Shown here: one piece after another, positions 1-8,468 of the stretch
How positions within the stretch are numbered: position 1 is the first letter of the stretch
Layout: each line of letters opens with the position of its first letter
Assembly (NCBI RefSeq): GCF_000285515.1
Contig: NZ_HE610957.1
Span: 1-64,000 of the forward strand
Origin: Paenibacillus senegalensis JC66
GTDB taxonomy: Bacteria > Bacillota > Bacilli > Paenibacillales > NBRC-103111
Length of the DNA: 64,000 nucleotides
Direction of reading: 5' to 3'
Position numbers and translations under genes: made by a program
The notes under the pieces: model-generated
What the model saw: the letters and a program-made list of their open reading frames with translations, nothing else
Database searches by the model: none
What the model was told of the DNA's origin: nothing

Positions 1-203
1 ACGAGTACCTCTTGCAGGGTGGCAGGGGGGCCGCTTGCTCCTTGAAGCGTACCTAAAGCAAATTGAATTTTCTCTCCTTCCGCATTGATGATGTGGGCAA
101 GTCCCAACTCCTCCATTGCGATGGAGGACATCAACAGGTTCACTACATCATCCCGCGTCAGCGTTATGTTCGGAGATATGTTCGGAATATTCGGATTGGA
201 CAA
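1..203 (-). CDS. N-terminus of collagen-like/exosporium-type surface protein (partial)
   Basis: The reverse strand reads from a TTG at 201-203, placed 7 bases behind AAGGAGGT (211-218), and runs off the left edge. The visible 67 residues start with repeated Asn-Pro-Asn-Ile text followed by [20 protein letters not shown] and [20 protein letters not shown]. From memory this module occurs in small Bacillus/Paenibacillus proteins and beside collagen-like repeats of spore-surface proteins; it has no known enzymatic role. The rest of the protein lies outside the window, so a triple-helix region cannot be confirmed. Confidence 0.6.
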   Translation of the reverse strand, partial: MSNPNIPNISPNITLTRDDVVNLLMSSIAMEELGLAHIINAEGEKIQFALGTLQGASGPPATLQEVL

Positions 204-430
204 AGTACAAACCTCCTTATTAATAGAACTGATCTAGTATATGACGATTTACAACTCTGGTAAGGTATGAGAGCCTAATAGGAAGGTAGATTACGCAAAT
301 TAGGTGGAAAAATACGGCTGCATTTAGTTTGTTATCGAAAAACAGCTGAGCAGCAAGAGAGGAGGAGAGGAAACAGGAATCCTATTAATATAGAAATTAA
401 ACATTTTTATGAGAGATAGTTTCAATCTAG

Positions 431-1039
431 ATGGTTGGTTATGCCAAAACTCGGCCCATATACATATTTGAGGGATACAAGGACGCAATCTTTGAGTTTC
501 CCCGCAAGAGTAAACTATCTGCTGTCCATAACCTTGAACTAATTGACGGTGATTTTTTAAAATATCAATTACCTAATGAGAGAAGTTACATAGTTTTTGC
601 CAACATTCCATATTTCATCACAACACGGATTATTGAAAAATTAACAGAGGCAAAAAAGCCACCGGTTGATATATGGATTGTGGTAGAAAAAGGTGCTGCG
701 AAAAGGTTTTTAGGAATTCCATATGAAACCAGGAATTCTTTATTTCTTAAAACAAACTGGGAAATGAAGATTATTTATCATTTTCAAAGAGTAGATTTCC
801 ACCCGAAGCCATCTGTTGACTCAGTGTTGCTGCATTTATCACTTAAAAAAATCCAGATCTGGATAGAGCAGATTATAATTCCTTTAAAAAATTTGTAGAT
901 CATGCATTAAAATGGACTATTCAGCAATAGGAGTCTTCTGACCAAAAAACAAACTTCAACTGCTTTAAAAAGAGTAAATTTACCACCGCTACAAAGGGAT
1001 GGAGCAACGCTGTACATCCAATGGCTTTGTCTTTTTTGA
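431..1039 (+). pseudogene. Broken Erm/KsgA-type rRNA adenine methyltransferase
   Basis: An open frame at 431-898 encodes the middle of an rRNA adenine N6-methyltransferase: ELIDGDFLKYQLP, then the catalytic NIPY motif (FANIPYFITT), then FHPKPSVDSVLLHL. The N-terminal SAM-binding glycine motif is absent. Downstream the homology continues in other frames: DYNSFKKFVDHALKW and, from 938, LTKKQTSTALKRVNLPPLQ, ending at a TGA at 1037-1039. This gives at least two frameshifts plus N-terminal loss. The family dimethylates A2058 of 23S rRNA (macrolide resistance) or 16S rRNA; the short C-terminal helices fit Erm better than KsgA. The copy should be inactive. Confidence 0.75.
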
Positions 1040-1192
1040 TGCTATAAGCAATTCCGTCGGTCGTGATACTTGCTAAACCTGCTCATATATTAAAATAGCA
1101 AAATAACCCCTCACTTACAAAGTGTCGTAAAAGAGCACGCTAGCGGATCTTATATCCGTTCAATATAGGAACATGGAAGGGAGGAACAATTG

Positions 1193-1891
1193 ATGGATCG
1201 CATTCAATATTTGTCGCAGTTTAACCTATTGCGTTCACTCTCCAGGGAAGATTTGATCACTATGGACGAATTGACTTCGATCACAACTTTTCCTAAGCAT
1301 ACGTTCATTCAAACACCAGAAACGTTCACTGAAGGGCTGTACTTTGTGAAAAATGGAAGAGTGCGCCTCTATCAACTAAATCATGAGGGGAAGCAGTTCA
1401 CTTTGGATATCCTGAGCGAAGGGAACATCTTTGGTGAGTTGGGCGATATTTCATTGGGTACGCGGGGACTATTTATTGAAACAATTGAAGAAAGCGACAT
1501 ATGTGTAATGGACAAAGAGCGGTTCGAGAGCTACCTCATGCAACGTCCGCGATTCATGATGAACATGATGAAAGCCATGAGTGAACGGTTATCTTACATG
1601 AGCAGTCTCGTCCAGAATCTGGCCATTGGAAAGCTGCATGATAAAATCATTCATGTTCTGGCAGAACTTTCCGAACGGTTCGGAGTTCGGGAGGAGGGGA
1701 ATGATTACTGCCGAATTGATATGCTTATTTCCCATCAAGAGATCGCTCACTTGGTAGGAGCATCAAGAGAAGCTGTGTCCGTGGCTCTAAAAGAACTAAA
1801 GGAGGCTGGGATGATCCGTACCGGATTCCGTACTGTGGCCATTTGCCGTACTGCTCTCGTGTCAGTGCAAAAGCAAAAATTGCTTAAATGA
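1193..1891 (+). CDS. Crp/Fnr family transcriptional regulator
   Basis: A 232-residue cytosolic DNA-binding protein. Residues about 20-130 form a cyclic-nucleotide-binding beta-roll (LYFVKNGRVRLYQLNHEGKQ, GNIFGELGDISLG). Residues about 150-225 form the Crp-type winged helix, with the recognition segment SHQEIAHLVGASREAVSVAL. There is no N-terminal cysteine cluster like that of Fnr, so iron-sulfur oxygen sensing is unlikely. The start was taken at ATG 1193 behind AAGGGAGG (1177-1184); a TTG directly before it (1190) is an alternative. The gene stands alone; a short dyad CGGAT-N5-ATCCG (1144-1158) lies upstream. The effector is unknown. Confidence 0.9.
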   Translation: MDRIQYLSQFNLLRSLSREDLITMDELTSITTFPKHTFIQTPETFTEGLYFVKNGRVRLYQLNHEGKQFTLDILSEGNIFGELGDISLGTRGLFIETIEESDICVMDKERFESYLMQRPRFMMNMMKAMSERLSYMSSLVQNLAIGKLHDKIIHVLAELSERFGVREEGNDYCRIDMLISHQEIAHLVGASREAVSVALKELKEAGMIRTGFRTVAICRTALVSVQKQKLLK

Positions 1892-1972
1892 TAGCAACTT
1901 GTAAACTAAATTACATCTTTTCATTTCGTCTACCCCGTATCATTAGGAAAATTGACGAAAGGAGTGAAATCG

Positions 1973-2146
1973 ATGAAAATAGGTATTTCGCTTGACGATT
2001 ATAATGGCAATTCTTCTTGGAAGCTTCCACTTCCCGCAACTTATGTCATTGATCGCGGGAACATTATTCGCCTGGTTTATGTCGAAGCTGACTATAAACG
2101 AAGGCTGGAGCCTTCGCAAGTATTGGAGATGCTGGCCTCACTATAA
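1973..2146 (+). pseudogene. Remnant of AhpC/TSA-type peroxiredoxin (C-terminus only)
   Basis: A 57-codon frame (ATG 1973 behind GGAG) matches only the last part of redoxin-family peroxiredoxins: DDYNGNSSWKLPLPATYVID followed by RLVYVEADYKRRLEP. The catalytic cysteine region and thioredoxin-fold N-terminus are missing, and no matching sequence was found between 1892 and 1972. It could still be translated but cannot act as a peroxidase. It probably results from a deletion between the crp/fnr gene and the next gene. Confidence 0.6.
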
Positions 2147-2177
2147 GGCTTGTAATCATGATTGGGGGCTCTATCTC

Positions 2178-3017
2178 ATGCAAAGTAATGACAAGATTTC
2201 AATTCCGGATTTTATTTTAAATCGGAAAGGAGCTCGCACAGCCAACGACATTCTTCCCGATGTGATCGGATTATTAAACAGTGGACGAATAGAAAGTGCC
2301 AACCTGACCGAATGGTTGGCAGTAGACCATTTAGAGTTGCTTAGGCACGTTCTAGCAGAATATGAGATGTTGCAGCATGCTGATGCGATGCTATCTGTGC
2401 TGGAACAAATAAAGAGGCAATCGACGATGAAAGTAATCCCCGCCATTGCGGGCGAATGGTTCAAGCTAATCCGCCTACAGACTGACCAGGATCAGGGGGA
2501 GCTGTTCGAGCGATTAGCGGCTCACCGATCGGACAGTGTGCGCTGCTGGGCAGCTTTCGTTGTTGGGTTGGACCCTTCAGAGCTTGAACAGAAGCTGGCA
2601 GCCATTCGTCCATTTGCTGCGGATCACCACTTTGGTGTGCGGGAAATCGCTTGGATGGCGGTCCGTGATTCCGTTTCGCAGCAGCTGCAGTTAGCTATTA
2701 GCCTGCTAAGCAGTTGGGTACGGGAATCGGATGCTAATCTTCGGCGATTCGCCGTAGAACTGACTCGGCCGCGCGGCGTTTGGGCCAAACATATTGCGGA
2801 TCTGAAGGACAATCCGGAATGGGGGCTCCCCCTGTTGGAGCCATTGAAAGCTGATCCATCTAAATATGTTCAAGATTCTGTTGCGAATTGGCTGAATGAC
2901 GCAGCCAAATCACGACCGGATTGGGTTGTCCAAGTATGCCGCACATGGATGGAAGTGTCAGACAACAATGAGACAAAGCGAATTGTAGCGCGGGCGCAAA
3001 GAAGTATGAAACACTAA
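2178..3017 (+). CDS. DNA alkylation repair protein (AlkC/AlkD-like HEAT-repeat)
   Basis: A 279-residue, largely alpha-helical protein. The second half carries family-typical text (LRRFAVELTRPRGVWAKHI, LLEPLKADPSKYVQDSVANW) seen in bacterial DNA alkylation repair enzymes with HEAT-like repeats. Known members excise N3- and N7-alkylated purines without base flipping. The frame is open further upstream, but the ATG at 2178 behind GGGGG (2164-2168) avoids overlapping the peroxiredoxin remnant and begins the homology. A terminator follows about 100 bases after the stop. Substrate specificity cannot be read from sequence. Confidence 0.85.
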   Translation: MQSNDKISIPDFILNRKGARTANDILPDVIGLLNSGRIESANLTEWLAVDHLELLRHVLAEYEMLQHADAMLSVLEQIKRQSTMKVIPAIAGEWFKLIRLQTDQDQGELFERLAAHRSDSVRCWAAFVVGLDPSELEQKLAAIRPFAADHHFGVREIAWMAVRDSVSQQLQLAISLLSSWVRESDANLRRFAVELTRPRGVWAKHIADLKDNPEWGLPLLEPLKADPSKYVQDSVANWLNDAAKSRPDWVVQVCRTWMEVSDNNETKRIVARAQRSMKH

Positions 3018-3121
3018 ATCAGGGAGCCTCGGTCAATGAGTGATTATAAGAAAATGTTCTGTAACAAACCATTAATAAAATACAGGAACTTTTGGGTGTA
3101 ACGCGCACTCATTTTTATTCG

Positions 3122-3157
3122 ACACCTTTTTGGAACTTTCCTTAAAAGGTGTTTTTT
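3122..3157 (+). terminator. Rho-independent terminator after DNA alkylation repair gene
   Basis: ACACCTTTT (3122-3130) pairs with AAAAGGTGT (3144-3152) and is followed by a run of T. It lies in the 379-base gap between the alkylation repair gene and pnuC. Confidence 0.7.
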
Positions 3158-3280
3158 ACTTCTTTTCGACTAATTACGAGCATAATCAAAACAAAATTAG
3201 CCGGAAAAGCCTCATAACCACGGGACAACTTGACGGATGAACAACTATGTCCTCGCTGCCGTTCCCTCTCTTTGTTTCGG

Positions 3281-3323
3281 TGTAACTACCATAATTGACA
3301 AAGGTGGTTACATGCAGTATGAT
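3281..3323 (+). promoter_or_regulatory. Strong sigma-A promoter of pnuC with overlapping dyad operator
   Basis: TTGACA (3295-3300), a 17-base spacer and TATGAT (3318-3323) form a near-consensus promoter. An imperfect inverted repeat, TGTAACTACC (3281-3290) and GGTGGTTACA (3303-3312), with one mismatch, brackets the -35 box. This is the position of a repressor site. The regulator is not identified; the CGNR protein encoded downstream of pnuC is one candidate, and an NAD-metabolism repressor is another. Confidence 0.6.
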
Positions 3324-3396
3324 ACCTTTATAAATCAGGTCAATCCACTTCAATAACTGATTAATTTACTCTGTGGGAAAGTGTACAGGGGGCTGC

Positions 3397-4104
3397 ATGA
3401 TGTTTGCAAATAAAATTGTTTCTACAATAAAAAGCAAAAAGGAGATAGCAATCACAACTTTGTGTATTGCGTTTTCCATCATTTTTGGTTATTTATCTAA
3501 TGATTTATGGATTGGGGGTACCATACTTGCTACAGGTTTGATCGGTGCATTTTATGCAAGTGAAGGAAAACGAATTAACTACATTTTAGGCTTGATCAAT
3601 TACCTTTTAATGGCTTATGTAGCGTACAAAAATCATTTGCATGGAATTTTATTTTTTTACACATTCCTATTTGCGCCGCTTCAAATAATAGGCTTTTTTT
3701 CATGGAAGAAGCAATTGAATGCGGATAACACGGTTACCGCAAGAAGATTTACTTTGAAAACAGCACTTTCTATAATTGTCTTAAGTATTGTGTGCAGCTT
3801 TATTCTCGGCTATCTATTGAGTTTAATTCCGAATCAGCAGTTATCTTACTTGGATGCAAGTACAAACTGTATCAATTTATTCGGCGTTATATTGATGATT
3901 ATGCGATACCAGGAAGCGTTTTGGCTGTGGCTAGTCAATAACGTTTTAGATTTAATCATATGGACTTTGGTTTTGCTCAGCAATGGAGAAGGTGCATTTA
4001 TGATGTTTTGCGCTTCGGTGGGCTTCCTTTTCATAAATATCTACGGAATTATCAAATGGCATAGAAATTCAGCAAATAACGATTTGCAAAAATCAGAAGG
4101 GTGA
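3397..4104 (+). CDS. pnuC: PnuC-family nicotinamide riboside transporter
   Basis: A 235-residue integral membrane protein with about seven hydrophobic segments. It shows the PnuC signature in which aromatic and polar residues line the substrate path (RYQEAFWLWLVNNVLDLIIW). PnuC proteins carry nicotinamide riboside or related B vitamins across the membrane by facilitated diffusion, trapping depending on cytosolic phosphorylation. The ATG at 3397 was chosen because CAGGGGG (3386-3392) sits just upstream; GTG 3373 is in frame but lacks a ribosome site. It is followed one base later by the CGNR gene, which implies co-transcription. Confidence 0.9.
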   Translation: MMFANKIVSTIKSKKEIAITTLCIAFSIIFGYLSNDLWIGGTILATGLIGAFYASEGKRINYILGLINYLLMAYVAYKNHLHGILFFYTFLFAPLQIIGFFSWKKQLNADNTVTARRFTLKTALSIIVLSIVCSFILGYLLSLIPNQQLSYLDASTNCINLFGVILMIMRYQEAFWLWLVNNVLDLIIWTLVLLSNGEGAFMMFCASVGFLFINIYGIIKWHRNSANNDLQKSEG

Positions 4105-4105
4105 G

Positions 4106-4663
4106 ATGATGGAGTTTCTTTGTATAGACATTATGAATAGTAACAGGGTTGACTGGCAGAATGCTGAAAATGTAAGGGATATGTTGGACGATGAAAAATG
4201 GTTAAATGAGCTTTTACAGAAATGGAAGCTAGAGGCTTCTTCACCAATAGATACGGTTTCTCTAAAAAAGCTAAAGGCATTGCGCAAGCAAATGTATGCT
4301 ATCGTATCCAAATTGAGTAACGGTGATGAACTACAGAGAAACCAGCTTCATGAGGTGAACAACATACTGGAAGACATGTCCACATATATCCGGATGGATT
4401 ATAAAAACAACGAATTTGCCCTTGAGTACAGTTATAGTGAAAAAGGGTGGTTTTTGGTGATTTGGCATGTCGCCAAATCTTTTGCAGACATGTTATGCAA
4501 TTACGGCACTACACGGGTTAAGGTATGTCACAATCAGAATTGCGGTTGGGTATTTTATGACCAAAGTAAAAATAAATCACGAAGATGGTGCGATGATAAA
4601 GTATGTGGAAATATTATGAAGGTTCGCCGCTTCCGTTCCCGAAAAAAAGCGGAAGAAAATTAA
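4106..4663 (+). CDS. CGNR zinc-finger (ABATE-type) putative regulator
   Basis: A 185-residue protein. The C-terminal 45 residues form a CGNR zinc finger: CHNQNCGWVFYD, then RRWCDDKVCGN with the eponymous CGN followed by a basic tail (VRRFRSRKKA). The N-terminal 130 residues match the helical ABATE region loosely. Such proteins are assumed to be stress-related DNA-binding regulators; no target is proven for most. The ATG lies one base after the pnuC stop, so the gene shares the pnuC promoter and could control that promoter's dyad; this link is inference. Confidence 0.85.
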   Translation: MMEFLCIDIMNSNRVDWQNAENVRDMLDDEKWLNELLQKWKLEASSPIDTVSLKKLKALRKQMYAIVSKLSNGDELQRNQLHEVNNILEDMSTYIRMDYKNNEFALEYSYSEKGWFLVIWHVAKSFADMLCNYGTTRVKVCHNQNCGWVFYDQSKNKSRRWCDDKVCGNIMKVRRFRSRKKAEEN

Positions 4664-4821
4664 ATTATCACATTGAGGTAATGTAAGCGGCTGTTTTACT
4701 GCTTTGGAGATTGATTATGGATCGCTTTTTCAGTATGGTATAGGGGACTGGATTAGTCTTTTTATAACTGCTTTTTAGTGCCGGATAAAGTTCCTTGGCT
4801 TTGGAAGAAGGAGGAAAATCA

Positions 4822-5682
4822 TTGAAGAAAATAGGGTTTATTGATTACTATTTGGATGAATGGCACGCGAATAACTATCCCAATTGGATTCGGGAGTGCG
4901 CCTCTGGCAATGGTCTAGAATGGGATGTGGCTTTTGCATGGGCGGAGAAAGACAAGGAGGACGGCCTTTCATCAAAAGCTTGGTGTGAAGCTCAAAACGT
5001 GCAGTGGCTGGACAGTGTCGAAGAACTGGTGCAGCAGTCAGATGCTATTATCGTTCTTTCACCGGATCACCCTGAACATCACGAAAGATTGGCCCAAGAA
5101 GCCCTCCGTTCGGGCAAGCCGGTCTACATGGACAAAACATTCTCTCCAGACCTGGCCGCTGGGATCCGGATGTTCGAATTAGCCGAAAGGCACAAGACAC
5201 CGTTATTTTCCAGTTCCGCACTCAGGTTCGCGACAGAGCTGGCAGCGTTTCCGAATGAACAGGTAAACCGTGAAAGCCTGGAGGCTGTCACCACATCAGG
5301 CCCCGGTCAATTTGCTAATTATGCGGTTCACCAGCTGGAAATGATCGTCACGATGATGGGCGTTGGAGCCCAGCAGGTCAAAAGCTTGTCCAGCTCACAG
5401 AGCCGGCTGCTCGTCATTGACTACCCTGAGGGTAAGCAAGCAAGCTTGTCCCAAACGGCAAATGCCCCCTTTCAGATTGGGCTGCAATTAAGCAGTGGTG
5501 AAGGAATGTTCTTCGCACAATGCTCCGATATATTTCCACGACTGATAGAAGCTATCCTGCGCTTTTTTGAAACAGGAGAAGCCCCGGTGCCAAAGGAAGA
5601 AACCTTGGAGATTATGGCGCTGCTGGAAGCGGGGCAGCAGGCTTTAACGACTAGGGATACCTGGATACCTGTGAAAAAATAA
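4822..5682 (+). CDS. Gfo/Idh/MocA-type NAD(P)-binding oxidoreductase
   Basis: A 286-residue cytosolic protein with an N-terminal Rossmann fold (KKIGFIDYYLDEWH) and the family segment DAIIVLSPDHPEHHERLAQE and GKPVYMDKTF, where the Lys of the EKP-like motif is expected to be catalytic. It is shorter than the usual 330-390 residues and the C-terminal beta-sheet domain looks reduced, so it may be a binding protein rather than a standard sugar dehydrogenase. The start is TTG 4822 behind GAAGGAGGA (4806-4814). It stands alone and ends at a bidirectional terminator. The substrate is unknown. Confidence 0.8.
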   Translation: MKKIGFIDYYLDEWHANNYPNWIRECASGNGLEWDVAFAWAEKDKEDGLSSKAWCEAQNVQWLDSVEELVQQSDAIIVLSPDHPEHHERLAQEALRSGKPVYMDKTFSPDLAAGIRMFELAERHKTPLFSSSALRFATELAAFPNEQVNRESLEAVTTSGPGQFANYAVHQLEMIVTMMGVGAQQVKSLSSSQSRLLVIDYPEGKQASLSQTANAPFQIGLQLSSGEGMFFAQCSDIFPRLIEAILRFFETGEAPVPKEETLEIMALLEAGQQALTTRDTWIPVKK

Positions 5683-5690
5683 AAGAATTC

Positions 5691-5733
5691 AAATAATTTA
5701 ACGGGATTAATCATTAATCCCGTTAAATTATTT
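5691..5733. terminator. Bidirectional terminator, 21-bp perfect arms
   Basis: Positions 5691-5711 and 5713-5733 are exact reverse complements around a single C, with GGGATTAAT/ATTAATCCC at the core and A- and T-rich ends on both sides. The site lies between convergent genes (oxidoreductase on +, ATP-grasp on -) and can terminate both. Confidence 0.85.
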
Positions 5734-5761
5734 GCTTAGGTCCCGTCGCGGGACATGGAGT

Positions 5762-6559
5762 TTAATTTCCTCTCCTTGCCTTTTTGCATGTAAGGCGGTA
5801 GCGTCTGCCATTCCATCTGCCATAAGCAATAATTTTTCTTAAGGGACTTTTATCCTTAAGCAGAGTGAACGGACAAATATCCGGACGTGTGTTAACTTCC
5901 AGTATCCACGGCTTAAGCTTTCGATCCAGGGCAATATCTAGGCCCAGCTCGTTCAGAGTTCGATTAACCCCGCCTAGCTGATGTGCGGTAAGCAGTGCTA
6001 TGTGCTTCATTTGCTTGATCAGTCGTCTTGTTTGCTCTTTACCGGCATAGGAACGAATAAGTCGGGATGCGCAATAGATCGAGCCGCCCTGACTGCCATT
6101 GGTCACCGCTTTGCGAGGATGGGCGACACGACCAAACATGCCGGTAGGCTCCCATTTTCTGGCCGGATTTTTCTGCACCATGAGCCTGAGGTCAAAAGGG
6201 CGTTGTCTATAGCGAAGCAAGCGAATCCCTTTTTGAATGAGGTAGCGTCTGCCTTTCATTCGATCCCTCAAAGCCAGGCAAAGCGCGGAGAGTGAAGAAT
6301 AGCGGTATACTCTTGTTCCATATTGATACTGATAGCCCCCCTGATGCTTCTCAACCCGCATCACCCCTACGCCCATAGCTCCTTGATCCGGCTTCACATA
6401 GACCATCCGGTAACGATTCAGCATGAATTGTAGATTGCCATTGCTAAATGACACAGTCAGTGGAATATGCCGTGCTATTTTCGGCTGTTTAAGTAGAATC
6501 CTGGTTTTCTTAAGCTTGCTCCTCATTCTGAGAGGCTTCATCTGCTTGAAGGAGTTCAT
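5762..6559 (-). CDS. YheC/YheD-family ATP-grasp protein (spore coat-associated type)
   Basis: A 265-residue protein that is essentially an ATP-grasp domain: VYVKPDQGAMGVGVMRVEK (nucleotide-binding lysine and glycine loop), YLIQKGI, DLRLMVQK, and the metal-binding end LKPWILEVNTRP. YheC and YheD of Bacillus subtilis are endospore coat-associated, 363-453 residues, of unknown reaction; this version lacks their N-terminal part. ATP-grasp enzymes usually join a carboxylate to an amine through an acyl phosphate. Its start lies 174 bases from the divergent adenylate-forming/sbnAB genes, and it could use a diaminopropionate product; that is inference. Ribosome site GGAAGTG. Confidence 0.85.
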   Translation of the reverse strand: MNSFKQMKPLRMRSKLKKTRILLKQPKIARHIPLTVSFSNGNLQFMLNRYRMVYVKPDQGAMGVGVMRVEKHQGGYQYQYGTRVYRYSSLSALCLALRDRMKGRRYLIQKGIRLLRYRQRPFDLRLMVQKNPARKWEPTGMFGRVAHPRKAVTNGSQGGSIYCASRLIRSYAGKEQTRRLIKQMKHIALLTAHQLGGVNRTLNELGLDIALDRKLKPWILEVNTRPDICPFTLLKDKSPLRKIIAYGRWNGRRYRLTCKKARRGN

Positions 6560-6611
6560 CTATTTCACTTCCTTTCCTAAGCTCCTCTTTCTACTCAAAA
6601 ACTGCTCTTAC

Positions 6612-6700
6612 TATCCTATGGAAGTGAAGATGGAGATGAAATGGCCGGACGCCTTTTTGCTTGAATACCCAGGACGATTATCATTAACGGTCATAAAGTA
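6612..6700. promoter_or_regulatory. Divergent region with two sigma-K-like -10 elements
   Basis: CATAAAGTA (6692-6700, + strand) and CATAGGATA (reverse strand of 6612-6620) both fit the late-sporulation -10 pattern CATA-N3-TA. The + strand element has an AC about 16 bases upstream, as expected for sigma-K; the minus element has no clear -35. Short motifs like these occur by chance, so this is only a suggestion that the ATP-grasp gene and the diaminopropionate genes are expressed late in the mother cell. Confidence 0.3.
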
Positions 6701-6733
6701 TAAAAAAACCATGATGGAAAGGAAGAGGGAAAG

Positions 6734-7969
6734 ATGGAACCGCGGGTCAATTGGCGGCAAGCTTTGCTTCGCGTAGACCGGCTGATGCCAGGACACTTTC
6801 CTTGGCTGGGCGGGAAGAACGGAAATTCGGACAAAGACGAGACTCCTTCGTTTTCTTCGTTACCCCTGGTGACAAGCGGAGTGCTGGAGCAGTTTTATTA
6901 CAACGATTCCAATCCATTGGCCCGCCGCAATGATTTATACACCTATCAAACGTCGGGAACAAGCTCCGGTCATCGCAAAACCATATACTACACCCAAAGA
7001 GATGAAGACGAGTACTTGCGAATCAAGCAGGATGTTTTCAGAAAAATATTGGGAGCAGACACCTACAGGAAAGCTCTAGCCGATATGGGAACCGGGCACG
7101 CGGCAGCAACTGCCGTTGATGTATTTCGCTGCTTGGGGATGGAGGCGGAGTCCATATCTTTTCAGCAGCCCATTGCGGAGCATGTGGCCTGCTTAACTGA
7201 ATACCAGCCTGATGTATTGTATACGATGCCATCCATTCTTGATCGTATCCTCCATGCTTCCCCTAATCCACAAGACTATCAAATTAAAAAAGTGATTTTG
7301 GTCGGTGAAATTGCAACCCATGCTTGGATACAAAGTGCCGCGAATCGTCTGGGTATAGATAAGACGCAAATCGTCGATACGTACGGGTCGATCGAGGTGG
7401 GCACCATTTCTTACTATTGCCATAAGCATGAGCGATATTTGTTTGCAGAAGGCCTGTGGGCTGAAGGGCTGTCCGCGGAAGAAATTGAGGAATCTCTTCC
7501 TTCACTTGAGGACAAGGAGGAGAGGGTTCTGGTTTTAACATCAACGGTCCGAGAGGCGTTTCCAGTTATACGCTATGTCACGTATGATGTCGTTCGTGAT
7601 TTGCGGCCAATCCTAATAGATGGAAACTGGCAGCAGAGCTTTAAATGCATCGTGAAACGGATAGGGCCTGATTTGAAGCATGGTGAAAAAATCAGTATTC
7701 ATGATATCGAGACCGTAGTGCTGCGGCATTTGAATGAGGCAATTGTGCGGGTGAGCATGGCAAACCGTGTGCTGGTTGTAACTATATATGATCCGAAGGC
7801 AACAAATGCTGTGCTCGAGCAAATCCGCAATGAATTGGAAGAGCGTCTGCCGGAAATCGGAATGATGATACGAGCAGGCTTACTGGAGCCGATTCAGGTC
7901 ATCCGCGGCCATTTTAACGATTCCATGTACAGCCGTGCAGTGAAGAACAAGAAAATACATTATGAGTAG
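6734..7969 (+). CDS. Adenylate-forming enzyme of the PaaK/F390 synthetase-related type
   Basis: A 411-residue cytosolic protein of the acyl-adenylate superfamily, phenylacetate-CoA ligase branch. Visible core motifs are YQTSGTSSGHRKTIYYTQ (phosphate-binding loop), DTYGSIEVG (A5-like, adenine contact) and TSTVREAFPVIRY near the hinge, with a small C-terminal domain to residue 411. Members activate a carboxylic acid as its AMP ester and pass it to CoA, a carrier or an amine. The gene precedes sbnA and sbnB on the same strand, so its acid or acceptor may involve L-2,3-diaminopropionate. There is no carrier protein gene nearby. Start ATG behind GGAAAGGAAGAGGG. Confidence 0.8.
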   Translation: MEPRVNWRQALLRVDRLMPGHFPWLGGKNGNSDKDETPSFSSLPLVTSGVLEQFYYNDSNPLARRNDLYTYQTSGTSSGHRKTIYYTQRDEDEYLRIKQDVFRKILGADTYRKALADMGTGHAAATAVDVFRCLGMEAESISFQQPIAEHVACLTEYQPDVLYTMPSILDRILHASPNPQDYQIKKVILVGEIATHAWIQSAANRLGIDKTQIVDTYGSIEVGTISYYCHKHERYLFAEGLWAEGLSAEEIEESLPSLEDKEERVLVLTSTVREAFPVIRYVTYDVVRDLRPILIDGNWQQSFKCIVKRIGPDLKHGEKISIHDIETVVLRHLNEAIVRVSMANRVLVVTIYDPKATNAVLEQIRNELEERLPEIGMMIRAGLLEPIQVIRGHFNDSMYSRAVKNKKIHYE

Positions 7970-7999
7970 TCAAAAAACAAGGCCGATATAGGAGTCAAG

Positions 8000-8401
8000 T
8001 TGAGGCTGTTGATTATAGTCGGCATCCTGCTTGCCGCTATTGACCTGCGCATATTCGGCGAGGGGTCAAGCGGGGTGACCGAGAAATGTTGGAAGCTGTT
8101 TGGGAGCTGTCTGCGAGGTGCCTCAGGCAGCCTTCCACCAGCCATCAACCGCGACTCAAACAGCATTCAACCCATTTTAACCAACCTTCAACCAACCTTC
8201 AACCAACCATCACCAGCCGTCAACCGCCTCTCAACCAACCGTAAACCACCCATCACCCATCAACCAACTATCAACCAACCATCATTGTGTCTCACAGCCT
8301 TCTACCGGATTTCAACCAGTCCTCGGTCGGAGCTCAACCAGTACTCGACCGGATCTCAAGTCTCAACCACGCTACCAACGGCCTGCAACATGGTTCACTG
8401 A
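8000..8401 (+). CDS. Doubtful small ORF with hydrophobic N-terminus over a tandem repeat
   Basis: A 133-codon frame from TTG 8000 (GGAG 7 bases upstream) starts RLLIIVGILLAAIDLRIFG, which resembles a short membrane anchor. The second half is only the translation of a degenerate CAACCAAC repeat, with no recognisable domain. It sits between the adenylate-forming gene and sbnA on the same strand. It may be non-coding; if real, only the first 45 residues look protein-like. Confidence 0.25.
   Translation: MRLLIIVGILLAAIDLRIFGEGSSGVTEKCWKLFGSCLRGASGSLPPAINRDSNSIQPILTNLQPTFNQPSPAVNRLSTNRKPPITHQPTINQPSLCLTAFYRISTSPRSELNQYSTGSQVSTTLPTACNMVH
8165..8372 (+). repeat. Degenerate short tandem repeat, TCAACCAAC-type units
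   Basis: Around twenty imperfect copies of a 9-11-base unit related to TCAACCAACC fill 8165-8290 and continue more loosely to 8372 (TCAACCAGT variants). The strand bias is extreme: C and A on this strand, G and T on the other (GGTTGGTTGA). It occupies the gap before sbnA. Replication slippage explains it; no known regulatory repeat matches. Confidence 0.75.
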
Positions 8402-8468
8402 AAGCTGCCTAACAGTTTTTCAAAGTCAATCGGCAGCCTAAATATTGTCCTTAGTTAAGGAAGAAAGG

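Noticed and set aside
1992-2177. N-terminal extension of the DNA alkylation repair protein
   Set aside because: It runs out of frame through the peroxiredoxin remnant and lacks family similarity; the ATG at 2178 has a ribosome site.
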